Shown: positions 33,987 through 46,448 of the stretch, in pieces
How positions within the stretch are numbered: the stretch's first letter is position 1
Layout: each line of letters begins with the position of its first letter
Assembly: GCF_000512585.2 (NCBI RefSeq)
Contig: NC_089241.1
Location: forward strand, 2,666,001-2,730,000
Direction: 5' to 3'
Source: Kwoniella bestiolae CBS 10118
Lineage: Eukaryota > Basidiomycota > Tremellomycetes > Tremellales > Cryptococcaceae
DNA length: 64,000 nt
Notes under the pieces: generated by a model
Told to the model about the DNA's origin: nothing
Database searches by the model: none
The model's input: only the letters and a program-made list of their open reading frames with translations
Made by a program: the position numbers and the translations under genes

Positions 33987-35401
33987 TCACTTCCTGATAA
34001 ACCCTTCCAACCCCTTCGCTACGTCCTCTTTGAGTTTCTCAGATACCACTTCCCGATCTGCGAAATACGTCAACATCAACTGTTTCCCTATCCAAGGATC
34101 ATTGAGTCGTCCAAGTATCGTCCCCTATATCGTGAATCCCATCAGTCGTCCGACTCCCAATCACACCGCTCAAGCTACTCTTGACTCACCTCGAACTCGA
34201 CTATCAGACCGCCCTCTCGCGGACGAAGTAGTACGACCTGTTTACCCTTCTGTACGGTTTGAGCAGGGAAGAATGACTTGAGTGTCTGGATGGATTGGGT
34301 TATGCGCTATCATCCGCATCATTAGCTTACAGCTTACATGTAAGATGGGGAAGATACACATACCTGCTCGTCATCATCTGTTAATTCGCCTTTGGATCTG
34401 GCAAGTTTCTGACGAGCTTGTAATGCTCTGGTGAAAGCATCTCGGAGGTGCTAGGTTCTCATCGCATGATCAGCTCTGATGCGCTATGTACATCGGAGCT
34501 CAATCAGCTGAGTGAAGAGTGAAACCTGACTCACTCCAAAATCGGTATTTCGATTGGGCACTAGAAAAGTAACGATCAGCCGAAAACACCCACTAGGTCC
34601 TATAAGAGCCAGACTCACCTATCCTCACAGCAACAGCTACAGGCCTATCGAAAAGGTTCTTCATCAATCCTTCACCAGACAATTGCGGTGCGTCAAGTGG
34701 GTCCGAAGGTGTTTTGGTAGGAGGCGTCAAGAGATGTTGAGCTGTGAAAGTCTATCCTCGTATATCCCAATCAACATCAGCTTATATGGACATCCTGCAT
34801 AAAGTAGTCAGAAGCTCACATGCCATCCTTCTACGTTGTGCAGGTCTTTCAGAGCCACTTCGTCCAGGTAAAACCCTGCGCTGTAGACTTTGACTCGGAG
34901 GAAGGAGACCTTCCTTACTCCTAGACCTACCAACGATAATGCGGGGGAAGTGGTCGCTAGAGAAGGTGATAGGTCGAGTGGGAATTGGATGTTCGTATCG
35001 GGATCAACTAGAGCGTCAGTGTATATTGTATCAGCTTCCGATTTAGGGCATCGAAATATTGAGGGATGATGGTATGCCCACCTCGGAAGGCAGCTTTGGA
35101 TTTCGGATCATCTCGAAAGTCCTGAGCTGCAGAATCGGCGTGAAGGGTGATTTGTTCTTTGAAGTATGAGAAGACATCTGGGCAGATAAAGAGGCATCAA
35201 TCAGCGATGTGCATTTTTCGGAAGGTATACGACAATTCATGGCTCACCTTTATTCTGCATCAATCCATACCCCACAACTGATCCCGCGATTGCTATTCCA
35301 GCGAACAAGGGTAAGGATGACCCTGCTCTTCGAGCAGCTGCTGGTCGTGCAGCCGCATTTCGGAATGCTGAGAGGACGGGTCTTGTAGCTCTGAATGACA
35401 T
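33987..35401 (-). CDS. mitochondrial chalcone isomerase-like protein (AIM18/AIM46 family)
   Basis: Eight exons give 312 aa (introns 35178-35247, 35008-35081, 34752-34819, 34561-34618, 34451-34534, 34307-34363, 34125-34189), including a 26-nt exon at 34535-34560. The N-terminus is Arg/Ala-rich without acidic residues (MSFRATRPVLSAFRNAAARP), a typical matrix-targeting presequence, followed by a membrane segment (LPLFAGIAIAGSVVGYGLM). The chalcone-isomerase fold shows GLGVRKVSFLRVKVYSAGFY, then VAVAVRIVPNRNTDF, LKSFFPAQTVQKGKQVVL and the end region GTILGRLNDPWIGKQLMLTYF. The fungal AIM18/AIM46 proteins are mitochondrial, bind haem or fatty acid rather than flavonoids, and have no settled function. 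Confidence 0.88.
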
Positions 35402-35663
35402 TGTGGGTTCTTGGTTTATGAGACAGTCGAGGGATAGTATCTCCTCAAGATGACAGTCATGCTAATTGATCTGATCTCACCCAACAACATCTCTCGAATG
35501 TGAAGTATCTTCCACGTCATCACATTATGTATGGGACCGGGTAAACATGTATACAGTATACCGAGTGTTGACAATGCACCGCATAAAGCAAAGGTAAGGT
35601 AGTCGAGCTCTTCTCCACTTCTTCTGCATCCTTACTTGATCACTAGCAATCATACCCCTCATC

Positions 35664-37418
35664 ATGATCAGACAGCGCATACCTCAGCTCTTTTTAAGAC
35701 CCCAGCAAATCTTACTCCCTGCCCTTGCACCCCGTTCGTGTCGCATCACCACCTCACGTCGCATCTCCGCCGAATCAGATGGCATCGCTTCAAACGCTCG
35801 TATCGGTAAACCCCAGGATATATCCTCTCGACCAGGTAATATACCCACCATATCGTCTGACGAGAGTAAAACAAAAGTATCATGGCCTGATGGGAGAGAG
35901 ACCACTTTGTAAGCTGTTCCTTGCTGTCGAACCGGGAAGATTTAGCTGACATGCCCCTGCCTAGCGATAACTACTTTTTATTTGATCATTGTCGATGTCC
36001 GAGATGTTTCCATCAGCAAACAAAGCAGAGGCTGAAGACCATGAGTGAGGTGAGACTGCTCTCTGGTTATCATTGAGCAATACTGACGACATAGAATATA
36101 GATACCCACAGATATACATCCTACCTCTGTGGAAGTGGACAAAACCGGAGTACACCTAACATGGTCAACTTCCGATTTGCATAAATCGTCTTTCCCCTTG
36201 GAATTCCTCAGAAGATCAGCTTATGATCCACCATTAGCGTCGTACAGAGACGAGAAGGAGAGGTGAGCTACATCTTACTGCTTGTATCGCAATAGCTGAC
36301 TTGCATCAACCGGTACATAGTCGTATATTGTGGAATAGTCAGATAGCGCAATCACCCCCTACAGTCCGATACGACGAAATCATGAGTACTGAGAAAGATG
36401 GCCAGACTAGTGGGAGGGCGATTCTCAAGTTGCTTAATCGAGTGGTCAGTCCCCTCCTTCCTCCATAGAGCCTGGACAATGAAGTTTGACTGACTTCGTT
36501 TGCATTCAGCACGACTTTGGCTTTTGCTTCATCCATGATGTCCCAGCTACGGGAGAACAAACAAAGGAAGTGATAGAGAAGGTTGCGCCCATACGAAACA
36601 CCCACTGTCAGTCTCTCGCTCATTGCTGGCGATATTCTCCAGGGCTGATATATCATTGCTTTACACAGACGGCGGATTTTGGCAATTCACCGCTGATCTA
36701 AGCCACGGCGATCTGGCCTATTCCAACGAAGGACTCCCCGCCCACACAGATACCACCTACTTCACCGACCCAGCAGGCTTACAGATCTTTCATCTTCTCT
36801 CTCACCCCTCGCCCCCAGGAACAGGAGGGACCACTCTCCTAGTGGATGGATTCTACACCGCATCATTACTATCTACGCTTTATCCTACTTCTTACTCCCT
36901 GCTTTCTCGCCTGAGAGTACCCGCCCACGCATCCGGTACTGAGGGTACGATGCTCAGACCACCTATCAGCCAACCCTCACTACGGCACGATGAGAAAGGT
37001 CAGTTGGTGCAGGTCAGATGGAATAATGAAGATCGAGGTGTACTGGGACAAGGTTGGACACCGGACGAGATCAAGGGTTGGTATCAGGCTGCGAGGAGGT
37101 ATGACGAGTTGAACAGGAGTGAGGATGCCGAGTATTGGGTGCAACTGCATCCTGGAACTGTTCTTGGTGAGTGGTAGAACTTCCACGACTCTTCTTCACT
37201 TCCAAGGGCGTGAGATGTTGATGGAGATACTTGCTTCGTTCTTAGTCATTGATAACTGGCGAGTGATGCATGGAAGATCAGCGTTCACAGGATCAAGGAC
37301 GATGTGCGGTGCGTACGTCGGAGCAGATGATTGGTTATCACGCAGAGCAGCCTTGACCAAGAAATACGAGATACGCAAGAAGAGCATCCTGGATGAAGAT
37401 TGGAGTTTGGGTTGGTAG
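35664..37418 (+). CDS. trimethyllysine dioxygenase (carnitine biosynthesis)
   Basis: Seven exons give 460 aa (introns 35909-35964, 36050-36101, 36263-36320, 36445-36509, 36607-36668, 37167-37245). This Fe(II)/2-oxoglutarate oxygenase hydroxylates N6-trimethyllysine, the first step of carnitine synthesis, in mitochondria. The N-terminus is Arg-rich (presequence-like). The zinc-binding N-terminal domain is seen in FLFDHCRCPRCFHQQTKQRL. The iron-binding facial triad is HTDTTYF (His263, Asp265) with the distal His412 in NWRVMHGRSAFTG; the 2-oxoglutarate Arg lies just after it. The cysteine cluster with TKQRL favours trimethyllysine dioxygenase over gamma-butyrobetaine dioxygenase. Divergent from the AIM18-like gene across 262 bp. 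Confidence 0.87.
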
Positions 37419-37739
37419 ATGGAGACAGAAGAAGGTACTGTACATTGCATTGATTTCTATTTCCAAAATTGTATAGTATGATATCAAGTAAACTTCACAT
37501 GCATGGAATTGATATAATCTAAGATGTCTATATATGTACCGGAATATTCCCAGGAGATGCGATGATATTACAGTGTTGGTATTGCGTTTGGATTCGAAAA
37601 GAGTGAAGCTCGGTTCTGAGTACTGAGCTCTGTCAAGATGTGAAATATAAACTTGATATATGCGATAATATGTAAAACCAATGATAATGTCCACTTAGCA
37701 TCGTCTACCAAGATACTATTTACGTGAATTCCCCGCTAC
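37419..37739. other. convergent spacer TMLH / Sly41-like
   Basis: 321 bp between two convergent stops; AT-rich 3'-UTR-like sequence on both strands. No gene recognised. Confidence 0.5.
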
Positions 37740-39642
37740 TCAAGCTACTATACCTACTTTGGGCGTATCTATGGATAATCCCGATCCTTCCTCTTCTATG
37801 GTGGTAGCTCTGGAAGCGATTGAAGGTGGAAGACGGAATTCCTGTTTCGATTCAGATAATCTTCTATGTCTAGGATGAGAGTTTGTGTAAACAGCTTCAG
37901 CAGGTGGTGAGGAGGTGGTCGAATTGGGTGGGGAGGGGTAGGAAGCCTCGGCATTGCTATGTCCATGTGTGGACTGTACATTGTTGTGCGATGGGGGAGG
38001 GGGAGCCTGAGTGAATAAAGCTTTCTTGAATGATGTCGAGGTCGAAAGGGGCATTTGGTGATTATAATTCGTAGGGTAAGTAGGTTTAGGTGAAGCTTTC
38101 CCACCGTAAGCCAATGGATCAAGGTTGGCTTTTCCTTCGAGAATCCTTTGATCAGCTTTGGTAGTGGGTAACATCCCTTCTCTAACAGCTTCGACCTGTC
38201 TCATCTTCTTCTCACCCTTCTCCACGTCCCTCTTGGCGTTGTTGTACATCCATAATCCCACGGCGGTGAGGGCGATACCCATAGCTTGAACGAAGAATAC
38301 CGATTGTTTGAACCATATTATAGCCAGGCAGATCACCGCTATACGTTTAACCAGCGATGCGATCGAATATGTCACAGGGGATGTCGATGAGAGCAGCGAA
38401 AAGGCGATGAGGTTCTGGGCGAAGTGGACCGTACCGTTGATGAAGAAGTAGAACGTGACTGAGGGACCACCGGTCTTGGCGATGGGATGTAACCATAGAT
38501 CCAATAGTCTCCAGGCGTCCGAGTAGATCCACACGGGAATCATCAGGAGGAAAGCCATCCCACTTGAGAAGTAGAGTAGGTTGATCTTGTCTAGTTTGTG
38601 GGGAGCTCCACCCGCCTCGCTGGCTCCTGGAGTAGGCATGATCTTCTTGAAGAAGATGTTTTGAGTGACGAAGATGACGGTGGAGCCTAGGGCGCATAAT
38701 AGGCCGAAGAAATTGTTGAATGATATATCGGCTGAGGAGGCGAGCATGACTCCGAGAGTGAGGGGGAGAAGGGACAGGTACGTTGCTGGGGAGTATGAGA
38801 CACCGAAGAGCAGGGCGTATGCCATCACGGTGAATAGGGGTGAAAGGGCCTAGAAAACAAAGTCAGAAAATAAGAAAGATGTTGCAAGTTTTGAAATGAC
38901 GACTCCCACTCACCTTGATAGTATGTACCGTACTGACCGGTACTCGACTGATAGCCAAACTACCAAAGATATGCCCTCCAACCTGGAACGCAGCCATGGG
39001 TAAGATCCCCTTCAAGATGGCTCTAGTGGGTGACCTTAATCTAGGTGTCCATCCTAGTTCTGGCCTACTACATATTATACAACATCCAGCGACGAAGAAG
39101 AACTGAACTATCGTTAACGTGACTGGGTATTTGAAGTTGTTGAGGATGACTTTCCCGGTATTATTAGATATGGCCGAGCAGGTGTACCAGAGGAAACACA
39201 GCGACACGAATCTGATAGTTGCGAATCCAGGTATGGAGAATTGAGGTAACGTGAATGGACCGGGTGATGACGCCCTGCTTGACGAAGCTGATATACTATT
39301 CCTACGCTGGTTTGTTGATCCATCTACATTGTATGAGTTTCCAGGTACAGATAAGGCATAGGGATTATCCACGTATCCACCCGTTGAATGATCATTACTA
39401 TCTTTTCGCGTTAATGGTGCGCCCCATAACGATGATGATTTCTCAGGTCGGTAATTCTGCTGATGCTGCTGCTGAGTGGTCTGAGGTTCGGGTGATACGC
39501 TTGAGGAGATCCATGGTGCTTGAGGATGTGATGTGGAAGGGGGTGATCGTAATGAAGATAGGTTCTGAGCTGATCTGAGGTCGGCTGATGATGATTGGTG
39601 GGCGAAGGGGGCACGCTGCCTTGAGTCGGGCAACAAAGACAT
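37740..39642 (-). CDS. triose-phosphate translocator family protein, Sly41-like
   Basis: Two exons (intron 38850-38913) give 612 aa. About 180 Ser/Pro/Gln-rich residues precede a ten-helix drug/metabolite-transporter domain of the TPT family: RFVSLCFLWYTCSAISNNTG, LNNFKYPVTLTIVQFFFVAG, QVGGHIFGSLAISRVPVST, then PLFTVMAYALLFGVSYSPATY, TLGVMLASSADISFNNFFG, CALGSTVIFVTQNIFFKK and SSTSPVTYSIASLVKR. The last is the TPT substrate-site region. A Ser/Pro-rich cytosolic tail of about 170 residues follows. Yeast Sly41 is a Golgi/ER member found as a suppressor of Ypt1 loss. The long extensions at both ends fit Sly41 better than nucleotide-sugar transporters; substrate unknown. Confidence 0.85.
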
Positions 39643-40833
39643 CGAATGGGAGGTTGGATGGTGGTGGGTGATTTGAGGTGAGATGGAAGGTTCTCGAGTA
39701 AGGAAGATTGGGTTGGGTCCAGAAGAATGGTATAGTTGTGTGTAGAAGAGAAGATGATAAAGGAGTATGGGTGTGATAGGTAGGTGATGACAAGTGAAAT
39801 TTGATAAAGGAAGGTAAGGAACGAGGTCAAGGAGGAACGTGTAACTTGAAGTGTGTGTGTGTGCGTTATTGATTTGCTTCGGGAAAGCGGAGGTTGTCAC
39901 AAGGACAAAGAAAGCGGGTGTTGTTCTCGTGTATGACTGACTACTTTATGTATATGGCAACTGATATGATCGATAGCAGTATGATAGTTATGATAGTATC
40001 ATATTATACTGTACAACACTAATCTTATATGAATGCGCGTTGATACACTCACTGAATCTTGAATGTTGACTTGATTGTTCACATAAACCAAAAACACGTT
40101 TTTCATTCCATTTCAGGGTGTAACAGGTAACTTTACCCTGATGAACTTCTTGGTTATCCTACCATCCTGCTCGCGAGTGAATCGCGTGAGTTAAGGTGAG
40201 GCGTCAGCGTCAAGCAGCTCCCCTCGTTCCTTTGTCTACTCTATTTCCAAGGACGCCATCTCATAGTCCATCTCGGACGGCTGCTACAATATTGCACCCG
40301 TCTCTCGCAATCTCAGCCAAAACATCGAGGTCCTCGGAGAAAAGTCGTTGATCCACCATCGGAAGACATCCGAGGCAGATCGCACTGATATCATTCTGCA
40401 GTCATCAACGTCCATCAACTTTTTGTTAACTCTTCATTGTCCGGATGATAAGAAAAGAAGAGGTCACTCTGCAGTCCAATCGTGATTCATCACCCAGATC
40501 AAATCATCTCATCCCTCATGCCAAGACCAGAACGAGAGGGGTTATTTGACGATCCATCTCCGAGAACAAAGGAGTTACCACTAACGGACCAAAGGAAAGT
40601 CTCGCCCATCAATCGAAGATGAAACAGATCGTTTGACCGACAGAGTTCCTGTGGATGTGTAAAAGGTCATTTGATACGGATTGTCTTATGGTGCTGTGGA
40701 TACATAACCTGTCATAACCAGCTTCGCACACTTGAGTTTATATGTCTACCCTCCTCTTGCCATCCTCGACTTATATGTCTCATCTAACTAACTACACTGT
40801 CACTCATTCAACCCTTACCCTTTTCATCACGCC
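39643..40833. other. divergent intergenic region Sly41-like / GH16
   Basis: 1191 bp, the longest spacer in the window. It serves both promoters. I see a CTCGCGAG palindrome at 40170-40177 but no gene, tRNA or repeat family. Some 5' exons may be missed here. Confidence 0.45.
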
Positions 40834-42278
40834 ATGCTAATCCACAAAGCCCTCTTCCTCATCCTCCCTCTTTTCGCGAATGCCAAGCCCAAGCATTGCA
40901 AGAGCAAAGCAGCGTCATCCTCCCCTACTGCCCCTCTCGATCAAGCTCTGGTAGCTACCGGTGGAAGGGGTAATCGATGGGGCGGACGACCGACCTCCTC
41001 TGCTTCAGCTGCGACCAATATTCCACCTAGTTCTGCCGCTGCTTCCTTCGCTCAGCCCTCATCCTCCCCAGCAGCAGCAGCAAGCGGTACTCCCAAGTCT
41101 GGTACTGGTGTATCCTCCTCTGCAGGTGGTGCTATCAGCAGCGTATCTCCTCCTATCTCCACGGGCACTGGCGGATCGGGAAATAACACTCATTCTGCCT
41201 CTGGCAACTGTTCATGCGGATACATCCTATCGCAATACGACAACGCCTATTTCCCCAAAGCATTGATCGTCTCATTCGACTCCGTATCTGATATCTCCGC
41301 TTTGGAAGGTCTCGGCCTGAGAGTTCAAGATGGTTCAAGAGCTGGATCCGTCGCACCTGATGGAGGGTATTGTCAAGCTTCGGCAGATAACGTAGCGATC
41401 GATGAAGGGGTTCTCAAACTTACTGTCCCTGGTAGACAGGCTGCCGGCGGTGTCATCACTGGTGCGGAGATTGAAACCACTACGCCCGTGTTGGGAGGGG
41501 TGTTCACCATGAGCGCTCAACTCTCACCTGTTCATGGTACTTGCCAAGCTATAGTTGAGTGGTTTTTACGTTCTTAGTACCTTTCATACGTGTATTTTCT
41601 CTTCAACGTTTATGACTGACATGATTTTTTTGCATTTTCAGTTTACATACTCCGCTGATAAAGATGCCAGTGTAGATGAGATGGACATAGAGATGGTATA
41701 TATCGAGCCTGGCTTGCAACTAACCAATCATGACGTAAGTGAATGAGAGATCCTTCTTCCCTCGCATGACCCGACTTATTGGGTATACCTTACCTTACCT
41801 AGCCAAACGGCTCTGGCGAGAACGACTTTGAGATCAACCCCTTCTCCAATGACCCTACTGCCGGATTCAGCGATTATACCATCGGATGGTTCAAGGATGG
41901 ACCCAAGTATTACTACAATGGAGCAGTATTGACTGGGCCGACCAAGTACCGTAAGTACTCTACACTTTACCATTTTTTCCAAACAGTGAAGATAAGCTGA
42001 CATGTTTCACTTTCAGCCGCTGTCAATCCAAGTAACATCGTCATCAACAATTGGAGTTCTGGGAAACCAACTTTTACACAAGGTCCTCCGGGGGAAGATA
42101 CCGTCATGCTCGGTATGTCACCTCCGTCCGATATCAAGATGTCTAGTTCAGTGCTGATGATATGAACATATCATCATTCACAGTGAAAAGTGTTACTTAC
42201 TATTATCAAACGGAATCTCTCGATTCGTATCCTGCTTACCCTGCTGTATGTTCTGAGGCCGATGCTTGTGTTGTTTGA
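40834..42278 (+). CDS. secreted glycoside hydrolase family 16 protein
   Basis: Five exons give 383 aa (introns 41554-41641, 41735-41802, 41951-42016, 42113-42183). A signal peptide (MLIHKALFLILPLFANAKP) is followed by a 100-residue Ser/Ala/Gly/Pro linker and a GH16 beta-jelly-roll starting near NCSCGYILSQYDNAYFPKALIVSF. The catalytic motif DEMDIEMV gives Glu253 (nucleophile) and Glu257 (acid/base) with Asp255, just after the first splice junction. DYTIGWFKDGPKYYYNG and NPSNIVINNWSSGKP are later core strands. GH16 enzymes cleave or transfer beta-1,3(4)-glucan or chitin-glucan links in the fungal wall; the exact substrate is not deducible. The first donor reads GTTGAG, a weak site. No GPI tail is seen. 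Confidence 0.85.
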
Positions 42279-43041
42279 GATCCTGCAGGCTTTTGATGTC
42301 GTTTATATGTCGACATTGGACAGTGAGATTCTGTTTGTTCTGTAGTCAGCATAATCTGGTGTTATGCACTTCTCGTGTCTGTCTCAACATCCTCTTTTCC
42401 CGAAATTCGGTCCAAGCGTACGTTTCAGGATTGTGTGTATCACAATGTGTGCGATGTGCACTAAACAATCGAATGGTGACTGAAACCGAGTCCACACGAG
42501 ATCTCGCTCAGTTGTCACCAGCAATGCTCGGTGTTGCAAGGTTTCTATCCCAAGTTTTCGTTCCAACAGCAAAGGATCGTCTGATCGATTCCGAGAAAAT
42601 TGGAAAGACCATGATCTAACATACCTTTGCCTGTCCATCCCGAGTTCACCCCTTGTCCAGAACTGCCGATAATCAACCTATCAATCAGTCTAGTGCGGTT
42701 TCATCGATGAAAGGGAAAGGACCCCCAAAAATAGCTTTGTACATTGCGTGTATGTCTACAGGCTAATCATGTTCTGGATGCTCGGAACGTACATATATAC
42801 CTTCAACTCCTTCGAGATTCTTCAATCAACCGGACAAATCAATTAACACTCAACGGTATCTTTCAGATCCCACCATCCGCTAAAGCTGACCTTCACCCCA
42901 AACTGTCCGCCTCTCACGGAATATCCAAATAATTAAGACCTCCGGTCAGATTCAGCAGATCTATAAAGGGTGTTCTTCAACCTTCTTTCCCCATCTGTGC
43001 ACATACACCTATCCTGCTGGCTGGGATAACAACAATCGACA
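42279..43041. other. intergenic region GH16 / MFS transporter
   Basis: 763 bp between tandem genes. Open frames near 42270-42620 lack coding character and probably are 3' UTR. A CTATAAAG box at 42961-42968 lies about 75 bp before the MFS start. Confidence 0.5.
42961..42968 (+). promoter_or_regulatory. TATA-like box of the MFS gene
   Basis: CTATAAAG lies 74-81 bp upstream of the ATG at 43042, a fitting distance for a fungal core promoter. A TATA box agrees with stress- or substrate-inducible expression common for MFS pumps, which is inference. Confidence 0.3.
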
Positions 43042-45919
43042 ATGTCAACTACCAACGAAACCAGCGGAACTCATCTGCAGCCTGGACAACCTACTCAGAT
43101 TTCACCTACTTCGTTCGGATCACGAACTCGGATGGTCAATTCTCAAGATATCGAAGTTGAGGGTGATAAGTTGGGGATGATGGATCAAAATAAAGTGGGG
43201 GATTATAGTTTCTTTCATTCCAAGAAATTCGGCATTTGCTTTTTAGCATTATGGTGAGCTGTCCTCTGCTCCTCGAGTGGGAAGAAAAGCACAAGATGAC
43301 ATGTGCTATTTCTGTAGTTTGAATGTTATGATATTCGGTATGTCCCGTTCGCTGAGTATCCTAGCGAGGTTGAGATACTTCTCGTTATTGATGTGTATGA
43401 ACGGACAGGGCTGGACCAGTTTATCATCACCGTGGCTGTCCCGGAGATTGTCACGAGGTTCGAGTCGTTAGATCAAGGTGAGTTTGATGTCTTCTGATGG
43501 TATCACGTTGACTGATATTTATTCAGTCGAATGGCTCAACACCGCGTGAGTGCCAAATTCGAAGAAAGCGTGCTCTGCCCACCTGCTGACGCTTGATGAT
43601 ACAGCTTCTTCATCCCTTGTGCTGGATGTATTCTCATTTTCAGTCAGGTGAGCAGCTTTAGCCCACATCCTTCGTGGTCAGCACGATACTAACTCCGCTT
43701 CAGATCATGACTATTGCGTCACCTCGATGGGTTTATATGATCTCCCTCCTCATCTTCGAAGCAGGTACAGCCATATGCGTGAGCTGGATACACCCCGTAC
43801 ATGACCTCAAGGCTAAGCTAACATTTTGACAAGGGCGCGGCGAACTCGATGCTCATGTTGATAATCGGAAGAGCTGTAGCTGGTCTCGGTGGCGCTGGAA
43901 TGTGGAAGTGAGCTACCGCGAATTCATCTGATGATCATCATTCTGATTCCTGACCTGATCACTGATTGCACAGCGCCACTTATCTGATCGGAGGCGAGAT
44001 CATCCCCTTCGAGAAACGACCGAGTCTCTTCGGACTATTCGGAGTATCCTTCATCGTCGCGTCTGTGATGGGTCCACTCGTGGGAGGTGAGTCAGTCAGA
44101 ACATTGTAGCATATCACATAAGGCTGAATGAGCTGAGACAAATCCATACTCCAGGTGCCTTCACAGATATGGGTCCTTCTGGCTGGAGATGGTGTTTCTA
44201 CTTCTCTGTGAGTACAACAATCCGCTGTCAGGGAATATCAATGCTGACATATCAGCTATAGCTACCGATCGGAGGAGTCACCGGACTATTACTCCTCTTC
44301 ACTCTTCCGTCTGTTCCCAGACTTCCTCCCTTCGATGGAAAACCGGATAATCGACTTGTTTTGATCAGATTACTCAGACTGGATTGGATCAGTACCATCC
44401 TTACTCTTGGGTTCGTCACCTGTCTTGGAGTGGGATTACAATTTGGTGGGATCACGCATGGATGGAACGACGTCAGTGTAATTGTGGTAAGTCATCAAGC
44501 CACTTTGAATTTTCTCTTCATAACGTGCACTCGTGGTTAATTGAAGGAAAAGACATCAGCACTTGCGCTAGCTCTGTTTCTGGGTCTTATCGCCTGGAGC
44601 TACGTCATGGGATCAAAGGCGATGATACCCTTATCTCTTTTCAAGAGTAGGCATTTCTCGTGAGTAATCGGATATCTCAAATACGCACAATTACTAACGG
44701 CTTTTGACAGAGCGGGAACTTGGGTTGCTTTTTTGGGTAGGCCAATTCTTGTACCTTCAAGTATAAAGAGAGGTCACTGAACATATAATTCAGGCTACGG
44801 AGTGGTTGTACTCTACCTGTACTACTTACCACTTTACTTCGAGGCTATCAAGAACGATTCCGCCACGAGAGCAGGTGTATTGCTTCTTGCTTTGCAGCTA
44901 ACAAGTAAGTGGTTAGTTCGCGAGTTCCCATCATGACACTGACACTTATGCAGTGGGACCGTTCCTCGTATTTGCTGGAAAACTTGGAGAGGTGAGTACC
45001 TACGCTCAATGATCCTCAACAGAGCAAATTCATACTGACAGTGCGAAATGCAGAGAACCGGCCAAGCAAAGTATCCCATGACTATCGGATCAAGTCTTCT
45101 CGCGATCTCTGCTGGACTGCTTACAATGCTCAAGAAAGACACCTCCGTCGCCAAAATAGTGGGATTCATGATCGTCGGCGGCACAGGCTTAGGTCTGGTG
45201 ATGAACGTCATGGTAGTATTGGTACAAGCCAAATTTTTGAAAGAGCCACATCTCATCCCTCACGTCACCAACGTATTCAATTTCTGGGGATTTGTCGGTA
45301 GGATTGTTAGTATGTCTGTTGGGACGAACGTTTTCAATAACAAGGTGAGTTGTTATCGTACACCCCTTGAAAGTATACTGTATGACTGACACCGGAACTA
45401 GCTTCGATCAGATCTCAATCGTTTACCCAGTCTTAGCAAGTCCCTTGTCGATCTCATTACCAGTAGCCCTAAAGCCATTTGGACTCAAGTACCAAAAGAC
45501 AACCTCGGTTCGGTGCTGGATGTATACTCGGCATCACTGATTAAGGTAGGTCTTAGGCGTTCTCTTCTGAGCAATGACTAATTAGCCTCTACAATATATG
45601 CTGATTGATCGATCGATATCCTACAGGTATTCTGGCTGGCCCTTGCATTATGTGAGTTTTACCTTCAAACGCCATTTAGGGAAATCTATGGCTAATCGCT
45701 TGATCAGCAATCGCATGTTTGATCGCCACTCTCCTCATGGAAAATATCAACCTAAAGGAAGTAGCGGAAGAAGCCAAGCGCGCTCGCGAGGCTAACGCAG
45801 ATCCGTCTTATCCAATGGAAAGCACGAGTAATGGGACTCTATCGAAAGCCCAAGATGGTGATACCCCTCAGGGGACTTTGACGGAATCACAACCTAGCTA
45901 TCAGGGGTGGAAGCAATGA
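43042..45919 (+). CDS. major facilitator superfamily drug:H+ antiporter, 14-TM (DHA2) type
   Basis: Eighteen exons give 620 aa; exons 2, 4, 12 and 17 are only 20, 19, 26 and 25 nt. After about 65 polar N-terminal residues the membrane part starts FGICFLALCLNVMIFGLDQF. DHA2 hallmarks are FIITVAVPEIVTRF (helix 1-2), QVEWLNTAFFIPCAG, LLIFEAGTAICG, IIGRAVAGLGGAGMWNATY, and the stretch SVMGPLVGGAFTDMGPSGWR then WCFYFSLPIGGVTGLLLLF. Later helices include YGVVVLYLYYLPLYFEAIK and GFMIVGGTGLGLVMNVMVV. The tail is polar. Such plasma-membrane antiporters export toxic compounds or metabolites; the substrate cannot be told from sequence. All 17 introns are GT-AG and keep phase. Confidence 0.88.
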
Positions 45920-46448
45920 TATAGCAATTGGAGTATGAAAGGATCGTTTTTTGTATCTCCACCTCCAGTTAAGGTAGGCCACCTTTATACTATCTTTTTA
46001 ACTGTGCATCCTTTATCCACATATAGACATGAAACAAAGATCAATGCATAGGTAATCCCAATCCAGCCTCGGTCCATTATGCTTGATTGACCCTTTGAAC
46101 AGCATCAATCAGGCATAAAAGGAAAGGTATAGCTTAAAACATCAATCAATCTTGATATATCAACCCTATTATTCAACCTCAATCTTGGTCAATTATCGAT
46201 GTTGAATACTCCCATTCTAGTAGAAAGAAAAACAACTAACGTATCCTCTTACTGAGAGAATAAATCTATCTAGTAACAATAAATCTTTCTCTTTCTCTCT
46301 TGTCTTGTCTTTATCGATCGGATCAGACCTCAACACGCTCTTTTAACTTGATCTGGGTGACATATAGCTCTAGCTTAATCGCCCATTCGACACGTACAGT
46401 ATACGTACACATACCGATTCGCAGTAACCTTCAGCGCAATTATCCAAG
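45920..46448. other. intergenic region MFS / CAP protein
   Basis: 529 bp between tandem genes. AT-rich, with AATCAATC-like runs and a pyrimidine-rich CTTT/CTCT tract near 46282-46315 that may belong to the CAP gene promoter. No gene seen. Confidence 0.5.

Noticed and set aside
42266..42619. 117-codon plus-strand frame after the GH16 gene
   Set aside because: It starts without ATG, overlaps the end of the GH16 coding region in another frame, and has no domain or coding character.
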